Positions 60,691 to 64,000 of a stretch of 64,000 nucleotides of DNA are shown one piece after another. Below the pieces are notes generated by a model. It was not told the DNA's origin. It ran no database searches and saw only the letters and a program-made list of their open reading frames with translations. Within the stretch, counting starts at the first letter, position 1. Each line of letters begins with the position of its first letter. The stretch lies in the NCBI GenBank assembly GCA_950022655.1, contig OX465579.1, positions 81,738,515 through 81,802,514 on the forward strand, written 5' to 3'. The position numbers and the translations under genes were made by a program. This DNA is from Alentia gelatinosa (Eukaryota; Annelida; Polychaeta; Phyllodocida; Polynoidae).

Positions 60691-60847
60691 CAGATCAGGG
60701 AGGCCGGGATGACGGCGAGCATGGTGCCCAGTGTGAAGCAGAATCCTGGCCAGAAACGCAGCGTGTGCGGGTAGAGAATGTTGAACAGTGTGGTGCCCAC
60801 CATCCCGCTGAGAGTCTGCAGGGCCCCCAGCACGGCGAACATCTTCC
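60691..60847 (-). CDS. SLC46-type MFS transporter, C-terminal exon (TM11-12 region)
   Basis: The acceptor CTATTCACCAG ends at 60848 and the exon opens in phase 1. It reads GKMFAVLGALQTLSGMVGTTLFNILYP, then HTLRFWPGFCFTLGTMLAVIPASLI. The E-x-GK-F--L---ETLS-like block followed by LFN-IY and a final hydrophobic helix is characteristic of SLC46 proteins, proton-coupled MFS carriers (SLC46A1 carries folate; SLC46A2/A3 are reported for muropeptides or cyclic dinucleotides). The apparent stop after LIW (TAA 60689-60687) overlaps an ATCTG|GTAATC donor. Either the protein ends here, close to the usual C-terminus, or it continues in an exon I could not find. Confidence 0.75.
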
Positions 60848-61708
60848 CTGGTGAATAGGAGCATAGTAATAGTTTATAATTCATAAAGCTAAACAAGAGT
60901 TATATTCGCCCAACATCTATCTCACCCCTGGCATTCTTTTTCCCCATATACTTGTCAATGGTAACTCGTACCCAACACCCATGTAGTATTGTAAAAGGAA
61001 AAAAAGACTCAATGGGGAAATGATCTCACAAATGTTAGCCAATTATTTCCAGAGGCTACAGATCTCAATGCATTTCTTTCTTTATATGGCGATCTTCACT
61101 TGCTAGTCTCACAGAAAGTGAGTTGTACACTTCAAGACTAGCAGTGAAAAACGAGAGGCTATTTACAGAGAAAATTATGATTCTAAAACGGTTTTCTTCA
61201 GTGATATTATGATCTCGTTATCCATTTATATTACAAATTACATAGTTCTGAATGCTACAGGCATCGAAAAGATTAATCTTCAGCACTATTTTTCATAATC
61301 ACACATTCTTAAAGTTCATATGATCTAACATCGGATTAACGTATCTTTGATGTTTTTATGATCTTTCTAGAAATTCCCATTGAGATATCATATTCGCCAA
61401 TTATAACTATATATATATATGCCTTCTCTTATTTTAATATACCCTCCAAGTCTAGCATATCATGTATATTTGCAGCTCTTGCTCCATCATTTCACACCCT
61501 CACTTTGAAAATCAAAACCTTTTAAAATTGTATTTTCAGTTTAAGATGGTTAGTGAGAGCATTTAAAGAGGAAGATCGATATAAAGTGAGGGTCATCTCC
61601 TTTGTTACTGTTTATATCTCAGTTAACCCAACTGATCATGCAACTGAGAACACCTATTGCTCGTCTCCTTGATAACTTTAGCTCATGTATGATGAAATGC
61701 AGCCATAC

Positions 61709-61789
61709 CTAACTCATGGGGTTGCACAAACTGAGACAGCAACGACCTCACCACAGTGCCAGCGCCCTTGAACGAGCCAATAAAGGGCA
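61709..61789 (-). CDS. SLC46-type MFS transporter, internal exon
   Basis: The acceptor GGCCTTTCAG ends at 61790 and the donor TTAG|GTATGG follows 61709. The 81-base exon reads PFIGSFKGAGTVVRSLLSQF and VQPHEL, matching the family block P------RS-LS--V-P-E-GK. Both phases fit: it completes a codon begun by the exon ending at 62492 and leaves one base for the exon starting at 60847. Confidence 0.78.
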
Positions 61790-62491
61790 CTGAAAGGCCA
61801 AACAATGAACAACATTAGGAGAGATGGCAGGGAGAAATCAAGTCACGTTCATCAGTATAGGATATATGTCAAGGGAACATCAATATATTACCCTATGTAT
61901 TCATATGAATTATCATATTCATGTACAAAAATGTAAAATCGTAAAGGTTATTCATTAATCATAGATCGTATATCTCTGATTAAGATTATGCAATAATACA
62001 TAATGAGTATCTATAATTTTCACAGCATACCCAAATCTATCTTAGATATGCTATCACAGAATATCATCATACTGATAATATATTAAGATAAGATCTATGG
62101 CTAAATATGAGATAGTTAGCATGTTAGATATCAGACATACATTATATACCTGAGCACACGAGAAAAGTATAATGAATGTGCACACATTCAAAGAATATAT
62201 TTCTTGCAAGAGCTGCACGTAAGCAGCCTTATAATTAGGTGGTTTTGAACCCATCCCAAAACCATGATGATATCATAATACAACCATATCATAGATATGA
62301 GAAAACATAAAAGGAAAGGCTTGAATAACTGGATAGGGTTATAGTTCCTGAGGTACTTAACATGCATTGAGTATTGAAGAATAGTACCATATTCATTTAT
62401 GAAGTTATACCAAAAGAAAAGATCAAAGTCAAAAGGGGATACATAAAATTAGTGCGTATTATCTGTCAGAATCGAGAATAATTATTCTTAC

Positions 62492-62734
62492 TTAAAAACA
62501 CCATCCAGGAACGAGTGCAGAAGCTGAACCAGAACTCGGCCAAGCAGCCCGAAGTGAGGCCCACCAACATGAGGGTGGTGTCTCGCAGTTTGAGTCGGGT
62601 CCTAAGCAGGGGCACAATACACAGGAGGACCAAGCTGGGCACGAGTTGTCTTAGCGCCACGAAGACGCCATATGTACTCTGTGTCCAGCTCAGCGGGCGC
62701 CGCTTCAGGAAGAGGAATCCAACTGTATAAATGG
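62492..62734 (-). CDS. SLC46-type MFS transporter, central exon (about TM7-9)
   Basis: The acceptor TTTGTTTCAG ends at 62735 and the donor TTTAA|GTAAGA follows 62492. The 243-base exon reads AIYTVGFLFLKRRPLSWTQS, TYGVFVALRQLVPSLVLLCI, VPLLRTRLKLRDTTLMLVGL and ends in RSWMVFL. K-PL-W-----G and the long hydrophobic helices match the second half of SLC46 proteins. Earlier exons (TM1-6) are not found between 62735 and the window edge and should lie beyond 64000. Introns of 702 and 861 bases separate the three exons. The frame is intact across all junctions, so the gene looks functional. Confidence 0.8.
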
Positions 62735-64000
62735 CTGAAACAAAGAAGAAGAGATCATTAGATAATAAAATTGAATGTGAGGACATCAGCAGCATACACC
62801 CCATTTCAATTTTCTTTTAAATTTTACGAATGATGAGACATACTAGAAGTACGTGAAGGAATAATGTCAACCCACGAATTGGTATATGATTGTTATTACC
62901 AAATGTTATTCCGTTTGAAAAATAGAATTCCCATGAATATATTTTGTTACGACTGCCATAAGCAATATTGCTTACTCAGAACTCGTACATGTTACATTAC
63001 TGAAGATATTTCAACGTTTGAGGCCCTTTATGTTCTTTTAATTTTCAGATTAATTACAGATGATTTCTAAGTGTACACTATGTTTGTTTACTTAAATCTA
63101 GCATTTCGAACAGTCCAGCCTGTGATGCCGACAATAGGCCCCCAATAACAAAAGACAATAAGTTCCACACCCTAAATACAGTAACACATAAACAGATATG
63201 CACGAACACGTCCACCCTCCTGATACCGACAGCTCACCATGAATATGTCACTAAAATTTGATCTCAGATTTTCCTATCCCCAAAACTTTCATTTACGCCC
63301 CCTGTTGCGGTCTAGAGCCAACTTCAGCCAACAGTCACATTTGTTTTCTGTGCTTATATTTAGGCTGTCCTTAGCCGACTTACTGGACCTTGGAGTTTGG
63401 GGGAGGGGCATTGACCGCATTTATTTATTCAGATTCCCTCTACCGTGGCCTAAGTGACCTTTATAGCAAGCGTATTAGCTAAACCAACATTCTGCTACTA
63501 ATCACTAGGCAAAAGTTGATACTAATAGATGTTAGAGAAATATTGGGATTATCAGGACAGATTTTGAGGAAACATACATGTCATTAGCAAAACGACACAA
63601 ATAACATCATATCCCCATAATCTAATACATATAATCCAGGATATGGTCCGTATCATGATTTTGTCTATAGGAATTTCCATCCTTGTTTTCAATAACAAAA
63701 CAACTATCCTTGCAGCTTCAATTACACCTTTTCAACCCGATACTTTATCCAATGCAATAGATCCAAAGGCCAACTGTCAACCAAAGTTCAGTTCACATCT
63801 GGGGGCACTGCTCGCTATTTTTTAACACGATATCTTTTTCAATGATCAATAAATGACATTCGAATCACACGGTGATTCTTCCTGGATTGGCCCATAACTC
63901 AGACGACATAAAGATAATCACGGCGTGGGATGATAATCTGCATGGTTAGAATATATCACAGCATAGTCGCAGGATATTCATTATCAAAATATTTATTTAA
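62735..64000. other. Probable intron of the SLC46-like gene, no other feature
   Basis: Starts with a polypyrimidine-AG acceptor on the minus strand. AT-rich, no exon recognised up to the window edge. Confidence 0.45.

Overview
This is a 64 kb piece of a repeat-rich, AT-leaning animal nuclear genome, most likely a marine invertebrate. The grounds are a metazoan-type beta-tubulin, a cGAS-like receptor (cGLR), an SLC46-type transporter with GT-AG introns, Ngaro/DIRS-type tyrosine-recombinase retroelements, tRNA-derived SINE-like repeats ending in a GGACGTTAAA-type tail, and a dense load of MITEs and foldback elements. The window alone cannot separate a lophotrochozoan (for example a mollusc or brachiopod) from an invertebrate deuterostome.

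Four protein-coding loci are supported. (1) A minus-strand exon at 8206-10454 encodes a protein with two N-terminal membrane segments, a long disordered tail and a tandem 97-residue duplication. (2) A complete intronless beta-tubulin lies at 24873-26210 (+), with a TATA box and a polyadenylation signal. (3) A minus-strand cGAS-like receptor spans 35666-31599. I resolve three phase-compatible exons, the last two adding about 120 residues beyond the nucleotidyltransferase/Mab21 core. (4) Three consecutive exons of an SLC46-type MFS transporter lie on the minus strand at 62734-60691; its 5' part is outside the window. In three of these loci the apparent stop codon of the long open frame sits inside a good splice-donor sequence, so naive ORF ends are misleading.

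Layout: 1-745 is the 5' end of a minus-strand Ngaro/DIRS-like element with an open gag frame running off the left edge. Positions 0.9-8.2 kb hold a minisatellite, a TATA-preceded small ORF and three kinds of MITE. The membrane-protein exon lies at 8.2-10.5 kb, and a second, decayed Ngaro-like element (gag, RT, RNase H, tyrosine recombinase) at 12.1-16.6 kb. AT-rich DNA with a (TA)n array and a MITE fills 16.6-22 kb, followed by the tubulin region (22-27 kb), repeats (27-31 kb) and the cGLR gene (31.6-35.7 kb). A 5.6 kb foldback element at 37.86-43.5 kb has arms made of short GTTACC/TTCTAACC repeats. From 43.5 to 60 kb there is a mosaic of SINE-like copies, foldbacks and CAGGG...CCCTG-ended elements, and the SLC46 exons lie at 60.7-62.7 kb.

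Two loci could be linked functionally. cGLRs make cyclic-dinucleotide-type second messengers, and some SLC46 proteins elsewhere are reported to import cyclic dinucleotides. They lie about 25 kb apart on the same strand here, but any functional connection is only a hypothesis.
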